Below, piece after piece: positions 28,797 to 38,011 of a stretch of 64,000 nt of DNA. Made by a program: the position numbers and the translations under genes. The DNA lies in assembly GCF_002917105.1 (NCBI RefSeq), contig NZ_PQFZ01000007.1:62001-126000 (forward strand), in the 5' to 3' direction. A model generated the notes under the pieces. That model ran no database searches. It saw only the letters and a list, made by a program, of their open reading frames with translations, and was not told the DNA's origin. This DNA comes from Allobosea psychrotolerans. Its GTDB lineage: Bacteria > Pseudomonadota > Alphaproteobacteria > Rhizobiales > Beijerinckiaceae. How positions within the stretch are numbered: position 1 is the stretch's first letter; the number at the start of each line of letters is the position of its first letter.

Positions 28797-31043
28797 CTAC
28801 CCCCCGAACTTGTTGTTCTTGGCGAAGCCTTTCGGCGGCAGGCGGCCGGATTCCCCGCGGTGGCCGAGCCACTCCATCAGCTCGCTCTGCGCCACCGTCC
28901 AGGTCCGGCCCGAGGTGTCGCGCCAGGTCAGACCGTCCGCCAGCTTGAAGACCTTGGCGTCGGAGACGCCGCCGTCCTTGTAGCGCTGCAGGCGCACGCC
29001 CTTGCCGCGCGCCATCTCGGCCACTTCCGAAATCGGGAAGCAGTTGAGCTTGCGGTTCTCGCCGATGATCGCGACATGGTCGCCCTCCGCCGGCACGGCA
29101 AGCAAGGCGGAAACCGGCGCCTCGACATTGAGCACCTGCCGACCCTTGCGGGTGTTGGCCACGACATCGTCGGTCGAGGCGACGAAGCCGCGCCCATCCG
29201 TCGTCACCATCAGGAGCTTCAGCCCCGGCCGATACGGGAAGGCCGAGACGATCTCGGCGGTCTCCTCAAGCTCGATCATCAGGCGGATCGGATCACCGAA
29301 GCCGCGCCCTCCGGGCAGCTTGGATGCCTCCAGCGTGAAGACCTTGCCGTTCGAGGCCAGCACCAGGAGCTTGGCCGTCGTCTCCGTGAAGAAGGCCGTC
29401 TTCAGCCCGTCATCACCCTTGAAGGTCAGCGTCGACTGGTCCTGGACATGGCCCTTCAGCGCCCGGATCCAGCCCTTCTTCGAAATCACCACCGTCACCG
29501 GCTCGCGCTCGACCATGGCCTGGGTCAGGTCGACATCGGTCGTGTCGGGCATGTCGGCGAAAGAGGTGCGGCGCTTTCCGATCGCGGTTTCGGGGCCGAA
29601 GAGCTTCTTCACCTCGCGGATGTCGTGCTGGATGAGTTTCCACTGGACCGGCTCGGATTCCAGCAGCTCCTCGATCTGGCCCTTCTCCTTGGTCAATTCG
29701 TCGAGCTCGGTCTTGAGCTGCATCTCCTCCAGCTTGCGCAGCGAACGCAGCCGGGTGTCGAGAATAGCGTTGGCCTGAAGCTCGGTGAGCTCGAAGAAAC
29801 GCATCAGCTCGACCTTCGGCTCATCCTCCTCGCGGATGATCTTGATGACGCGATCGAGGTCGAGATAGACGATCAGGAGGCCGCGCAGGATCTCCAGCCG
29901 CTTGTCGATCTGACCGAGCCGGAAGCGCGAACGGCGCAGCAGCACCTCGCGGCGATGGTCGAGCCAGGCGCGCAGGGCCTCGTTGAGGCCGAGCACGCGC
30001 GGCACCAGCCCGCCGGTCAGCACGTTCATGTTCATCGAGATGCGCGCCTCCAGCTCCGAGAGCCGGAAGAGCGATTCCATCATCAGATTGGGATCGACAT
30101 TGCGGGCGCGCGGCTCGATGACGACGCGGATGTCCTCCGCCGACTCGTCGCGCAGGTCGGCCACCAATGGCAGCTTCTTGTCGTTGAGCAGCTCGGCGAT
30201 CTTCTCGATCAGCCGGCCCTTCTGGACCATGTAGGGAATCTCGGTGACCACGACTTGCCAGGCGCCGCGCTCCAGATCCTCCTTGACCCAGCGCGCCCGG
30301 GTGCGGAAGGCGCCGCGGCCGGTGCGATACGTCTCGGCCATCGAGGCTCGGGTCTCGACGATGATGCCGCCCGTGGGGAAATCCGGCCCCTGCACGAAGG
30401 TCATCAGCTGTTCGGAGGTCGTCTGCGGGTGCTGGATCAGATAGAGCGCCGCGTCGCAGAGTTCGGCGGCATTATGCGGCGGGATCGAGGTCGCCATGCC
30501 GACCGCGATGCCTTGCGAACCATTGGCGAGCAGGTTCGGGAAGGCGGCGGGGAGGACGATGGGCTCCTCGTCCTCGCCGTTGTAAGTCTCGCGGAAATCG
30601 ACCGCGTCCTCCTCGATGCCGTCGAGCAGGAGGCGCGCGACCTCGGTCATGCGCGCTTCGGTGTAGCGATAGGCGGCGGCGTTATCGCCGTCGATATTGC
30701 CGAAATTGCCCTGGCCATCGACGAGCGGATAACGCTGGGCGAAATCCTGGGCGAGACGCACCAGCGCGTCATAGACCGACTGGTCGCCATGCGGGTGGAA
30801 CTTACCGATGACGTCGCCGACGATGCGGGCGCATTTCTTATGGACCTGGCCGGGGTCGAGCCTGAGCAATCGCATGGCGTGCAGGATGCGACGATGGACC
30901 GGCTTCAGGCCGTCGCGCGCATCCGGCAGGGCGCGATGCATGATGGTGGAGAGCGCATAGGCGAGATAGCGCTCTTCCAGCGCGGTCTTCAGATCGATGC
31001 GCTCGGATTCATCCTCCGGCGGCGGCTCGACAGGCTTGCCCAT
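28797..31043 (-). CDS. parC: DNA topoisomerase IV subunit A ParC
   Basis: DNA-cleaving subunit of topoisomerase IV, needed for chromosome decatenation. The 748 residues begin with the breakage domain: [12 protein letters not shown] (46-57), [13 protein letters not shown] (82-94), and the active-site Tyr 127 in [12 protein letters not shown] coiled region (about 420-470) and a C-terminal beta-pinwheel follow. ParC identity rather than GyrA rests on length and absence of the GyrA box. At the quinolone-determining site the E. coli ParC S80 position is Gln 88 here. No parE gene lies in the window. Confidence 0.93.
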   Translation of the reverse strand: MGKPVEPPPEDESERIDLKTALEERYLAYALSTIMHRALPDARDGLKPVHRRILHAMRLLRLDPGQVHKKCARIVGDVIGKFHPHGDQSVYDALVRLAQDFAQRYPLVDGQGNFGNIDGDNAAAYRYTEARMTEVARLLLDGIEEDAVDFRETYNGEDEEPIVLPAAFPNLLANGSQGIAVGMATSIPPHNAAELCDAALYLIQHPQTTSEQLMTFVQGPDFPTGGIIVETRASMAETYRTGRGAFRTRARWVKEDLERGAWQVVVTEIPYMVQKGRLIEKIAELLNDKKLPLVADLRDESAEDIRVVIEPRARNVDPNLMMESLFRLSELEARISMNMNVLTGGLVPRVLGLNEALRAWLDHRREVLLRRSRFRLGQIDKRLEILRGLLIVYLDLDRVIKIIREEDEPKVELMRFFELTELQANAILDTRLRSLRKLEEMQLKTELDELTKEKGQIEELLESEPVQWKLIQHDIREVKKLFGPETAIGKRRTSFADMPDTTDVDLTQAMVEREPVTVVISKKGWIRALKGHVQDQSTLTFKGDDGLKTAFFTETTAKLLVLASNGKVFTLEASKLPGGRGFGDPIRLMIELEETAEIVSAFPYRPGLKLLMVTTDGRGFVASTDDVVANTRKGRQVLNVEAPVSALLAVPAEGDHVAIIGENRKLNCFPISEVAEMARGKGVRLQRYKDGGVSDAKVFKLADGLTWRDTSGRTWTVAQSELMEWLGHRGESGRLPPKGFAKNNKFGG

Positions 31044-31080
31044 GGGAATACCTTACCAACTCTCAGTGCAGTCCATTCCA

Positions 31081-31195
31081 CAGCCCTCATCCTGAGGAGC
31101 CGCGCAAGCGGCGTCTCGCAGGATGTTCCAGAAGGCGCTGGCTGGAGCATCCTTCGAGGCGCACTCCTGCGGAGCGCTCCTCAGGATGAGGGCTG
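31081..31195. repeat. Dispersed imperfect palindrome, family D (copy 3)
   Basis: A 115-base element opening CAGCCCTCATCCTGAGGAGC and closing GCTCCTCAGGATGAGGGCTG, with inner arms GGCGTCTCGCAGGATG and GCATCCTTCGAGGCGC. It lies between the recO stop and the parC start, upstream of parC. Confidence 0.9.
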
Positions 31196-31280
31196 AGGGA
31201 GACGGCGCGAATCACTTCGCACAACGATGCCGGCTGCGTACAGGCTTCGCCAAGCGCGCAGGCCCACAAACGCGGAAAAA

Positions 31281-32009
31281 TCAGTGGATTTTCGTCGCCA
31301 GCTCGATCAATCGCGCCCGTTCGGCCGGCTCGGCCAAGCCGCGCGGCTCGTAGAGATGGCGGCGCAGGAAGAAGCCGGTCAGCGCGAAGCCCGCCGCAAT
31401 GTCGGCCGCAGTCGGCGCGCGAGCGCCCTGCCCCTCCCAGAGGAAGGCCGGAAGCGCGAGCAGGCGATCGCGATAAGGCTCGGCCGCCCGGCTGCTGACC
31501 GCCTTGCCGGATTTCGGCGAGACATGGCTGAGATCCTCCATCGCCCCCGTCACCGCGCAGCGAGAGAGATCCAGGCCAAATCCCAGCTCCGACAACATCG
31601 CCACCTCGAAGCGCACCACCAGCGCCGGCGCCAGGCGTGGTTCGTCGAGATGCTGGATCAGGACGGCGAGCCCCTCATGCAGCGCCGGGTGAGGATCGCG
31701 CTCCGGCAGCAGGCGCAGCAGCGCCGCGACCGTCGCCAGCCCATAGAGCGCGACCGGCGCCTCGATCAGGCGCGCCGCATGCGATTTCAGCAGTTCGACC
31801 TTGTACTCGCCGAGATGTTCGTCGAGCCGCGCCCGCCAGGTCAGCGAGACGGCGTTGCCGGGCTGGAGCGAGGCCTGCACCTTCGACGAGCGGCCGCCGC
31901 GCACGAGGCCGAGATGGCGGCCATGAGCGAGCGTCATCACCTCTAGGATCACGGAGCTTTCGCCATGCTGGCGCTGCCCGATGATCGTGCCTTCGTCGGT
32001 CCATTCCAT
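31281..32009 (-). CDS. recO: DNA repair protein RecO
   Basis: RecFOR-pathway mediator that loads RecA on gapped DNA. The ATG at 32009 gives 242 residues beginning MEWTDEGTIIGQRQHGESS, the usual RecO N-terminal OB-fold start; the 41-codon upstream extension has no family match. LVRGGRSSK near 48-56 and SHAARLIEAPVALYGLA (helical domain) are recognisable. In many proteobacteria recO follows era; here it is about 13 kb away from era. Confidence 0.9.
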   Translation of the reverse strand: MEWTDEGTIIGQRQHGESSVILEVMTLAHGRHLGLVRGGRSSKVQASLQPGNAVSLTWRARLDEHLGEYKVELLKSHAARLIEAPVALYGLATVAALLRLLPERDPHPALHEGLAVLIQHLDEPRLAPALVVRFEVAMLSELGFGLDLSRCAVTGAMEDLSHVSPKSGKAVSSRAAEPYRDRLLALPAFLWEGQGARAPTAADIAAGFALTGFFLRRHLYEPRGLAEPAERARLIELATKIH

Positions 32010-32205
32010 CGGCGCAGTTAGAGCAGGATGCGCGAGAGTTTCCAGCATTTCCGTAGGCAGCCCTGGCCATGACAGGAGCCGGCGCCTTGCGCCTTGGGCT
32101 CGACGCCATCGCCGCAACGCATGCCCGGCCAATTGCCCGTGATCGGCACCTCAGGCATTGCGGATGGTCAATCGGCTGACGCCGTCACAAGCCTGAGGAC
32201 CGGCC

Positions 32206-32964
32206 ATGGATCTCGATCTCGCTTCACGAACCGCTCTCGTCACCGGGGCAAGCTCGGGCATCGGCGCCGGTATCGCCCGCGTGCTCGCCGGGGAAGGCGC
32301 CCATGTCACTGTCACGGCACGGCGCGGCGAGCTTCTGGACAAGCTCGTGCAGGAGATCACCGCGGCCGGCGGGCGGCCTCCAGCGATCGTGCTCGGCGAC
32401 ATCACCGATGCCGGCGATGTCGCCCGCATCGCCAGCGAGGCGACGGCCGCGCTCGGCCGGATCGACATCCTCGTCAACGCGGCCGGCGGCTCGCGCCCGA
32501 TCGCCACGGACGCAGCCGACGCGGCCTGGGACGAGGCCTTCGCGTTGAATTTCACGGCAGCCCGCCGCTTGACCGAGGCCGTGCTGCCGGCCATGCGGGC
32601 GCGGCGCTGGGGCCGGATCGTCAATATCAGCGGTTCGATGGAGCCGCGCAGCCTGAACGCGGCGAGCGCGGCCAAGGCTGCTCTGCATCTCTGGGCGAAG
32701 GGGCTGTCCTGCGACGTGGCCGCCGAGGGCGTCACCATCAACACGATCCCGCCCGGCCGGATCAACAGCGAGCAGATTCTCAACAGGCTGCACCCCACGG
32801 AGGAATCCCGCCAGGCCTTCATCGCCCGCAACATCCCGGCCGGCTATTTCGGCGAGCCCGAGGATATCGGGCATCTCGTGGCCTTCCTGGCCTCGCCGCA
32901 GGCGCGCTACATCACCGGCGCCGTCATCCCCGTCGATGGCGGCATGCATTTCTTCGCGCATTGA
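32206..32964 (+). CDS. SDR-family oxidoreductase with altered active site
   Basis: A 252-residue classical short-chain dehydrogenase fold: cofactor loop TGASSGIG (13-20), NAAG at 91-94, active-site Asn 115 in ALNFT and a lysine at 157 in SAAKAAL. The catalytic Tyr expected four residues before the Lys is Ala 153, and the loop between Ser 142/144 and this position is shorter than usual. PPGRIN near 184-189 and ITGAVIPVDGG near the end are otherwise normal. Either catalysis uses other residues or the protein binds nucleotide without the standard reaction. Confidence 0.88.
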   Translation: MDLDLASRTALVTGASSGIGAGIARVLAGEGAHVTVTARRGELLDKLVQEITAAGGRPPAIVLGDITDAGDVARIASEATAALGRIDILVNAAGGSRPIATDAADAAWDEAFALNFTAARRLTEAVLPAMRARRWGRIVNISGSMEPRSLNAASAAKAALHLWAKGLSCDVAAEGVTINTIPPGRINSEQILNRLHPTEESRQAFIARNIPAGYFGEPEDIGHLVAFLASPQARYITGAVIPVDGGMHFFAH

Positions 32965-32977
32965 GTCTTCGTGTATC

Positions 32978-33022
32978 GAGACTTGGCGCAACAAGACTTG
33001 GCGTAATGAGACTTGGCGAATC
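32978..33022. repeat. 15-base tandem repeat, three copies
   Basis: Three head-to-tail units GAGACTTGGCGCAAC, AAGACTTGGCGTAAT and GAGACTTGGCGAATC. The unit core GACTTGGCG is invariant. It lies in the short gap between the convergent SDR gene and rsh. Confidence 0.85.
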
Positions 33023-33048
33023 GAGGCCCGGGACAGAGCCTCCCCACC

Positions 33049-35280
33049 CTAGCCCACCACGCGCTCGACCCGGCTGATCACGCGCTTCTCGCGCAATTCG
33101 CTGATGATGGCGCTGAGATGCTTCAGGTCCCAGACCGTCAGGTCGATCGTCACATCGGTGAAGTCCGGGTTCGGACGCACCATCGAGACCGCGTCGATAT
33201 TGCCGTCATGCTCGGCGATCGTCGTGGTGATCTGGGCGAGCGAGCCCGGCTCGTTGATCGAGTTCAGCTTGATGCGGGCCGGAAAGCGCTGCGGCGCCTT
33301 GTCGTCGAGATCCCAGCGCACATCGAGCCAGCGCTCGGGCTCGTTGTCGAAGGCCGCGAGCGCGGTCGACTGGATCGGGTAGATCGTCACCCCCTCGCCC
33401 GGCGTCAGGATGCCGACGATGCGGTCTCCCGGCACGGCGCCGCCATCGGGCGCGAAACGCACCGGCAGGTCGCCGCCGAGCCCACGGATCGGGATGGCGG
33501 TGCTGTCGGCGTCGGGCGTCTCGCCCGGCAGCTTGAATTTGAGGTTGTCGCCCTTGCGCAGCTCGAACCAGCCCTTGCCGTTGCCAGTGGTCGCGCCGGC
33601 CGATTTCGCCTCGGGCGCGCCGCGCTTTTCGAGCTCGAGATCGGGATAGACCGCCTTGACCACATCGCCGGAATACATTTCGCCGCGCCCGACGGCCGCC
33701 AGCACATCATCGACCGCGGTGCGGGCAAGCCGCTTCAGCGAGGCTTTCAGCTTGTCGTCGGAGAACGGCCGCTCGGCGCGGGTGAAAGCACGCTCCAGGA
33801 TCTGGCGCCCAAGCCCGGCATATTGCCGACGCACGGCCGCGCGCGTGGCACGGCGGATGGCGGCGCGGGCCTTGCCGGTCACGACGAGCGATTCCCAGGC
33901 AGCCGGCGGCGCCTGCCCCTCGGCGCGGGTGATCTCGACCTCGTCGCCATTCTGCAGCTCGGTCAGGAGCGGAGCGATGCGGCCATTGATCTTGGCCCCG
34001 ACCGCGCTGTTGCCGACATCGGTGTGGACGGCATAGGCGAAATCGATCGGCGTCGCGCCGCGCGGCAAAGCGATCAGGCGGCCCTTGGGCGTGAAGCAGA
34101 AGACCTGGTCGTGGAAGAGCTCAAGCTTCGTGTGCTCGAGGAACTCCTCCGGGCTGTCGCCCTCGGCCAGCAGATCGACCGTGCGCCGGAGCCATTGATA
34201 GGCCCGGCTCTCATCGGCGAACTGGGTCAATTCGGTGGTGCGGCCGTCCTTGTAATGCGCATGCGCGGCGATGCCGAATTCGGCGATGCGATCCATGGTG
34301 TCGGTGCGGATCTGCAGTTCGACGCGGCTATGGCCCGGCCCGACCACGGTGGTGTGGATCGAGCGGTAATCGTTCTGCTTGGGTGTCGAGATGTAGTCCT
34401 TGTAGCGGCCGGGCACCATCGGCCAGGTCATGTGCACGATGCCGAGCACGCGGTAGCAATCCTCCGGCGAATCCACGATCACGCGAAAGCCGAAAATGTC
34501 GGAGAGCTGCTCGAAGGAGACGGATTTGCGCTCCATCTTCTTCCAGATCGAATAGGGTCGCTTGCGCCGCCCTGAGACCTGCGCCTGGATGCCGCGCGCG
34601 GCGAGCTTCTCCTTCAGATCCTTCTCGATGATGCCGATGACCTTGCCCTCGCGCTCGGTCACCTCCTCCAGCCGCTTGGTGACGGTGGCGTGCGCCTCGG
34701 GCTTGATGTGGCGGAAAGCCAGCTCCTCGAGCTCCTCGCGCAGCTCCTGCATGCCCATGCGCCCGGCAAGCGGAGCATAGATCTCGGCGGTTTCCTCGGC
34801 GATGCGCAGGCGCTTCTCGGGCGCGACGAAGTGCAAGGTGCGCATGTTGTGGAGCCGGTCGGCGAGCTTGACCAGCAGCACGCGGACATCATCGACGATG
34901 GCGAGCAGGAGCTTGCGGAAATTCTCGCCCTGCGCCGCCTTCTTGGAGACGAGGTCGAGCTTCTTGATCTTGGTCAACCCGTCCACCAGCCGGCGGATAT
35001 CGGGCCCGAACATGCTCTCGATCTCTTCGAGCGTGGCGGCGGTATCCTCGACCGTGTCGTGCAGGACGGCCGCGACGATGGTCGCATCGTCGAGCTTGAG
35101 ATCGGTCAGGAGGGCTGCGACTTCCAGCGGATGGGCGAAGAACGGGTCGCCTGAGGCGCGTTTCTGCGTGCCATGCGCCCGCATGGCGTAGACATAGGCC
35201 CGGTTGAGCAGGTCTTCGTCGGTATTGGGGTTGTAGCTCCTGACCCGGTCAACGAGCTCGTATTGCCGCATCATGCCCAT
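33049..35280 (-). CDS. rsh: Bifunctional (p)ppGpp synthetase/hydrolase Rsh
   Basis: Stringent-response enzyme of 743 residues. The hydrolase HD domain shows FAHPLEVAALL near 47-57 and VLHDTVEDT near 73-81. The synthetase domain holds FRVIVDSPEDCYRVLG, PKQNDYRSIHTTVVGPG and RIAEFGIAAHAHYK. TGS follows (CFTPKGRLIALPRGATPIDFAYAVHTDVG), and an ACT domain ends the protein (FPARIKLNSINEPGSLAQIT). HD residues are present, so both activities are expected. The ATG at 35280 has GAGGG six bases before it; two further Met codons follow at once. It is the only RelA/SpoT-type gene here. Confidence 0.95.
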   Translation of the reverse strand: MGMMRQYELVDRVRSYNPNTDEDLLNRAYVYAMRAHGTQKRASGDPFFAHPLEVAALLTDLKLDDATIVAAVLHDTVEDTAATLEEIESMFGPDIRRLVDGLTKIKKLDLVSKKAAQGENFRKLLLAIVDDVRVLLVKLADRLHNMRTLHFVAPEKRLRIAEETAEIYAPLAGRMGMQELREELEELAFRHIKPEAHATVTKRLEEVTEREGKVIGIIEKDLKEKLAARGIQAQVSGRRKRPYSIWKKMERKSVSFEQLSDIFGFRVIVDSPEDCYRVLGIVHMTWPMVPGRYKDYISTPKQNDYRSIHTTVVGPGHSRVELQIRTDTMDRIAEFGIAAHAHYKDGRTTELTQFADESRAYQWLRRTVDLLAEGDSPEEFLEHTKLELFHDQVFCFTPKGRLIALPRGATPIDFAYAVHTDVGNSAVGAKINGRIAPLLTELQNGDEVEITRAEGQAPPAAWESLVVTGKARAAIRRATRAAVRRQYAGLGRQILERAFTRAERPFSDDKLKASLKRLARTAVDDVLAAVGRGEMYSGDVVKAVYPDLELEKRGAPEAKSAGATTGNGKGWFELRKGDNLKFKLPGETPDADSTAIPIRGLGGDLPVRFAPDGGAVPGDRIVGILTPGEGVTIYPIQSTALAAFDNEPERWLDVRWDLDDKAPQRFPARIKLNSINEPGSLAQITTTIAEHDGNIDAVSMVRPNPDFTDVTIDLTVWDLKHLSAIISELREKRVISRVERVVG

Positions 35281-35300
35281 GCGGGCCCTCTATATCTGCC

Positions 35301-35413
35301 TAGAGCATTGCGCGAAAAAGTGGGTGCCGGTTTTTCGCAGGGGCAATGCTCTAAACTTTTTGAATCGATCACGGTTTTCGCATTCGGACGTTTCCGTCCG
35401 AATGCGACGTGAT
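35301..35413. repeat. Dispersed palindrome, family B (copy 1)
   Basis: Two joined inverted parts: TAGAGCATTGCGCGAAAAAG...GCAATGCTCTA, then TGAATCGATCACGGTTTTCG and the hairpin GCATTCGGACG/CGTCCGAATGC ending ACGTGATC. Similar composite elements lie at 40759, 43037 and 57946. It is upstream of rsh and probably contains or flanks its promoter. Confidence 0.85.
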
Positions 35414-35504
35414 CTCGCGACACTGCCTGCCTGCTTCTCATTCGATCAATCAATATCGGCGCGGGCGGTGAAGGCGGCAAGGCGGATTCCTGTGTGGCGG
35501 GCAT

Positions 35505-35530
35505 GAAAAAGCCCGGCAAGGCCGGGCTTT
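35505..35530 (-). terminator. Rho-independent terminator after rpoZ
   Basis: Stem AAAGCCCGGC/GCCGGGCTTT with a three-base loop, followed on the minus strand by a T run, about 30 bases after the rpoZ stop. Confidence 0.85.
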
Positions 35531-35560
35531 AGCAAACGCAATGAAGATTTTGCGTGACGA

Positions 35561-35953
35561 TCAGTCCTCGTCGTCGGCGCTCTCGGTCGGCGGCACGAGC
35601 CCGTCGAGGCCGCGCAGCAGGTCGTCCTCGCTCATGCGGTCGAACTGGATCTCGGAATCGGGCGCCGAGGCGTTCGGCACCGACGTCGTCAGCAGCGGTA
35701 CGGTCTCGGCCTCGGGCTCGTCGACCTCGACATGCTTCTGCAGCGAGTGGATCAGGTCTTCCTTCAGATCCTCGGGCTTCAGCTTCTCGTCGGCGATCTC
35801 GCGCAGCGCGACGACCGGGTTCTTGTCGTTGTCGCGGGGAACCAGGATCGACGATCCGGACTGGATCATCCGCGCGCGGTGGCTGGCGAGCAGCACCAGC
35901 TCGAAGCGGTTGTCGACCTTGTCGATGCAGTCTTCAACGGTTACGCGAGCCAT
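35561..35953 (-). CDS. rpoZ: RNA polymerase omega subunit RpoZ
   Basis: Small subunit that helps fold and assemble the beta-prime subunit. The ATG at 35953 (AGGAG 8 bases upstream) gives 130 residues beginning [20 protein letters not shown], the conserved omega core; [11 protein letters not shown] follows near residue 50-60. The C-terminal tail is acidic (PTESADDED). rpoZ directly upstream of rsh is a classic bacterial neighbourhood (rpoZ-spoT), here with a repeat in between. Confidence 0.95.
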   Translation of the reverse strand: MARVTVEDCIDKVDNRFELVLLASHRARMIQSGSSILVPRDNDKNPVVALREIADEKLKPEDLKEDLIHSLQKHVEVDEPEAETVPLLTTSVPNASAPDSEIQFDRMSEDDLLRGLDGLVPPTESADDED

Positions 35954-36066
35954 GGCGCGGCTCCTTCTGATCTTAGCGATGCAGGGGAAGATGATGTGGC
36001 CCGGCCATACAGCCAATGCGCGCCGATTGCAAGATTTTGCTCACACCTACTCGTCCGGCTTTCGCC

Positions 36067-37782
36067 TCAGCCGCCGCGCATCCGCCTGACCATGTCATCG
36101 AGGCTGGGCTCGCGCGCATCAGCGCCAAGCGCATGCCCGCCCGCCATCGTCGGCAATTCATGCTTGTCGAGCTGGGCGAAGCGCAGCCGCATCGTCGTGG
36201 CGACGCCTTCGCCGAAGGCAATCGCCTCGCGATTGCCGATCGAGGACAGGAAGTTGATCGTGCTCGCTGAAGCGTCCGAGATCGCCGAGCGGATGATCTG
36301 CTGGTCGCGCTCGTTCGACAGGCGCATTGCGAAGATCGTCGAGCACTGCGACAGGATCGTCGGATCGAGTTCGCCGGGCCGCTGCGTCACGACGCCGAGA
36401 TAGCAGCCATATTTGCGGCCTTCCTTGGCGATGCGGGCGATGGCCTGCCGTGTCGGCGCGAAGCCGAGCGCCGGGTCGGACGGCACATAGCGATGCGCCT
36501 CCTCGCACAGAACGAGGACTTCATAGGCGCCGTGGCTCGCCACCGCGAGGTCGAAGGCCAGGCGCGACAGCACCGAAGCGACGGCATTGACGACCTCGGA
36601 CGGCAAGCCGGCAAGCTGGAAAGCGGTGATCGGCCGCCCGTGATGCGGCACGCGGAAGATCTGGCTGACGATCGGCGCCATGGTCTCGATCATGTTGGCG
36701 CGGGCGAACATGAAACGGTAGCGCGGATCCTTGTGGAGCGCCTCGAGGCGCACTCTCAGCGAGCGCAGCGAGGCCCGCGGCCAGCGCAATTCATGCAGGC
36801 CGATCAGTTCGTCGATGACCGCGAAGGCGTCCTTCATCCGGTAGGGCGTCGGCGAGTCGAAGCTGTTGCCCGTCGCCTCCCCCGGGTCTCGCGGGCCGCC
36901 CATGTCGAGCGGGCGCTTGAGCAGCGTCGTGCCGAGATCTCGCGCGATATCCAGTGCGGTGGGGGCACGGTAACGTTCGCGCGCGGTGGCGATGACCTCG
37001 CGCAGGATGTCGGCTTCCTCATCGAGCTGCGGGCGGCCGCGGAAGACGACGTCGCCGAGCTCTTCCAGCCTGAACATCCAGAACGGCAGATCGAGCCCCT
37101 CGCTGTCGATCGTCAGCGCCTTGTCGGGAAAGGCATGGGCGTATTCGTTGTGCGGATCGAGGATCAGCACGCGCAGGCGCGGACGGGCGGCCACCGCCTT
37201 GCGCAGCAAGAGGGAAACTGCGCTCGACTTGCCGACGCCGGTCGTGCCGAGGACGGCGAAATGGCGCGACAGCATGTCCTCGATGCAAACAGTCGCGGGG
37301 ATGCTCGCATCCTGTGTCAGATGGCCGATCGACACGCCCGAGCGCGCGCCGAGATCGTGGACCAGGGCGAGATCGCCCGCGCGGATGCGATGGGCGATGG
37401 CGCCGATCGGCGGGTAGCTGCTGATGCCGCTCTGGAAGCGCGGCGCCTCGCCATCGATGTCCGAGACTTCGCCCAAGAGCTCGACCTGGACGTGAATGGC
37501 GTTGTCGGAGGTCTCATCCCAGACCGTCTTGACCGCCGACATCTCGTAGACGAGCCCGACAATGCGGGTATGCCCCAGGCTGATCGAGATCATCTTGCCG
37601 ATCGTCCAGGAATCGGGCCCGACCGCGCTCTCTCCGGAAACCATGCTCGCGATCGTCGCGCGCGAGCCGTCGCAGGACACGACGCGGCCCAGCGCGCGAT
37701 CGGGCGGCTGGTTGGCGTCGCGCCGGTCGGCCACGACATCGGTTCCGAATTGCGCGGTCTTTACTGCAAACTGCACGCCCAC
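36067..37782 (-). CDS. herA: HerA-like ATPase (DUF87), no NurA seen nearby
   Basis: A 571-residue FtsK/HerA-type ATPase from a GTG start (AAGG six bases upstream). An N-terminal HAS-barrel-like domain (about 20-150) is followed by Walker A GTTGVGKSS near 194-202 (FAVLGTTGVGKSSAVSLLL) and a short ILDPHNEYAHAF strand. Walker B is VLVLCEEAHRY, with the arginine-finger region ISDASASTIN and GVVTQRPGELDPT downstream. HerA proteins translocate DNA with the nuclease NurA or with SIR2, DUF4297 or other partners in defence. No such partner is encoded next to it; neighbours are rpoZ and the divergent pdxJ. Confidence 0.85.
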   Translation of the reverse strand: MGVQFAVKTAQFGTDVVADRRDANQPPDRALGRVVSCDGSRATIASMVSGESAVGPDSWTIGKMISISLGHTRIVGLVYEMSAVKTVWDETSDNAIHVQVELLGEVSDIDGEAPRFQSGISSYPPIGAIAHRIRAGDLALVHDLGARSGVSIGHLTQDASIPATVCIEDMLSRHFAVLGTTGVGKSSAVSLLLRKAVAARPRLRVLILDPHNEYAHAFPDKALTIDSEGLDLPFWMFRLEELGDVVFRGRPQLDEEADILREVIATARERYRAPTALDIARDLGTTLLKRPLDMGGPRDPGEATGNSFDSPTPYRMKDAFAVIDELIGLHELRWPRASLRSLRVRLEALHKDPRYRFMFARANMIETMAPIVSQIFRVPHHGRPITAFQLAGLPSEVVNAVASVLSRLAFDLAVASHGAYEVLVLCEEAHRYVPSDPALGFAPTRQAIARIAKEGRKYGCYLGVVTQRPGELDPTILSQCSTIFAMRLSNERDQQIIRSAISDASASTINFLSSIGNREAIAFGEGVATTMRLRFAQLDKHELPTMAGGHALGADAREPSLDDMVRRMRGG

Positions 37783-38011
37783 GGCTGCCTTTTCGCTGGT
37801 CTGATTGGATTTGGACCGTAATCCCGGCCCTTTACGATTGCCTTTAACGGGCCACGGCGTGCGAGCTGCGCTTGCGGATGCGGTTACCAAATCGCCAACA
37901 AGAGCAGCGGCATCGGACTCATCAGCGAAACTGGCCGCGCCGATCACATTCCTTGCCTTGAGCCCCAGGCCCCTCGCGTCTATGCACGCGCGATAAGAGC
38001 GAGGGACGGCG

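Noticed and set aside
28707-31196. Open frame of over 800 codons on the plus strand across parC
   Set aside because: It is the complementary shadow of parC, Arg/Asp/Gly-rich without domain motifs; the minus-strand frame has full topoisomerase motifs.
32978-33022. Three tandem units considered as a CRISPR array
   Set aside because: Units are 15 bases and joined without spacers; no cas genes are present.
33013-34575. 520-codon plus-strand frame opposite rsh
   Set aside because: Shadow frame; rsh has all HD, synthetase, TGS and ACT motifs on the other strand.
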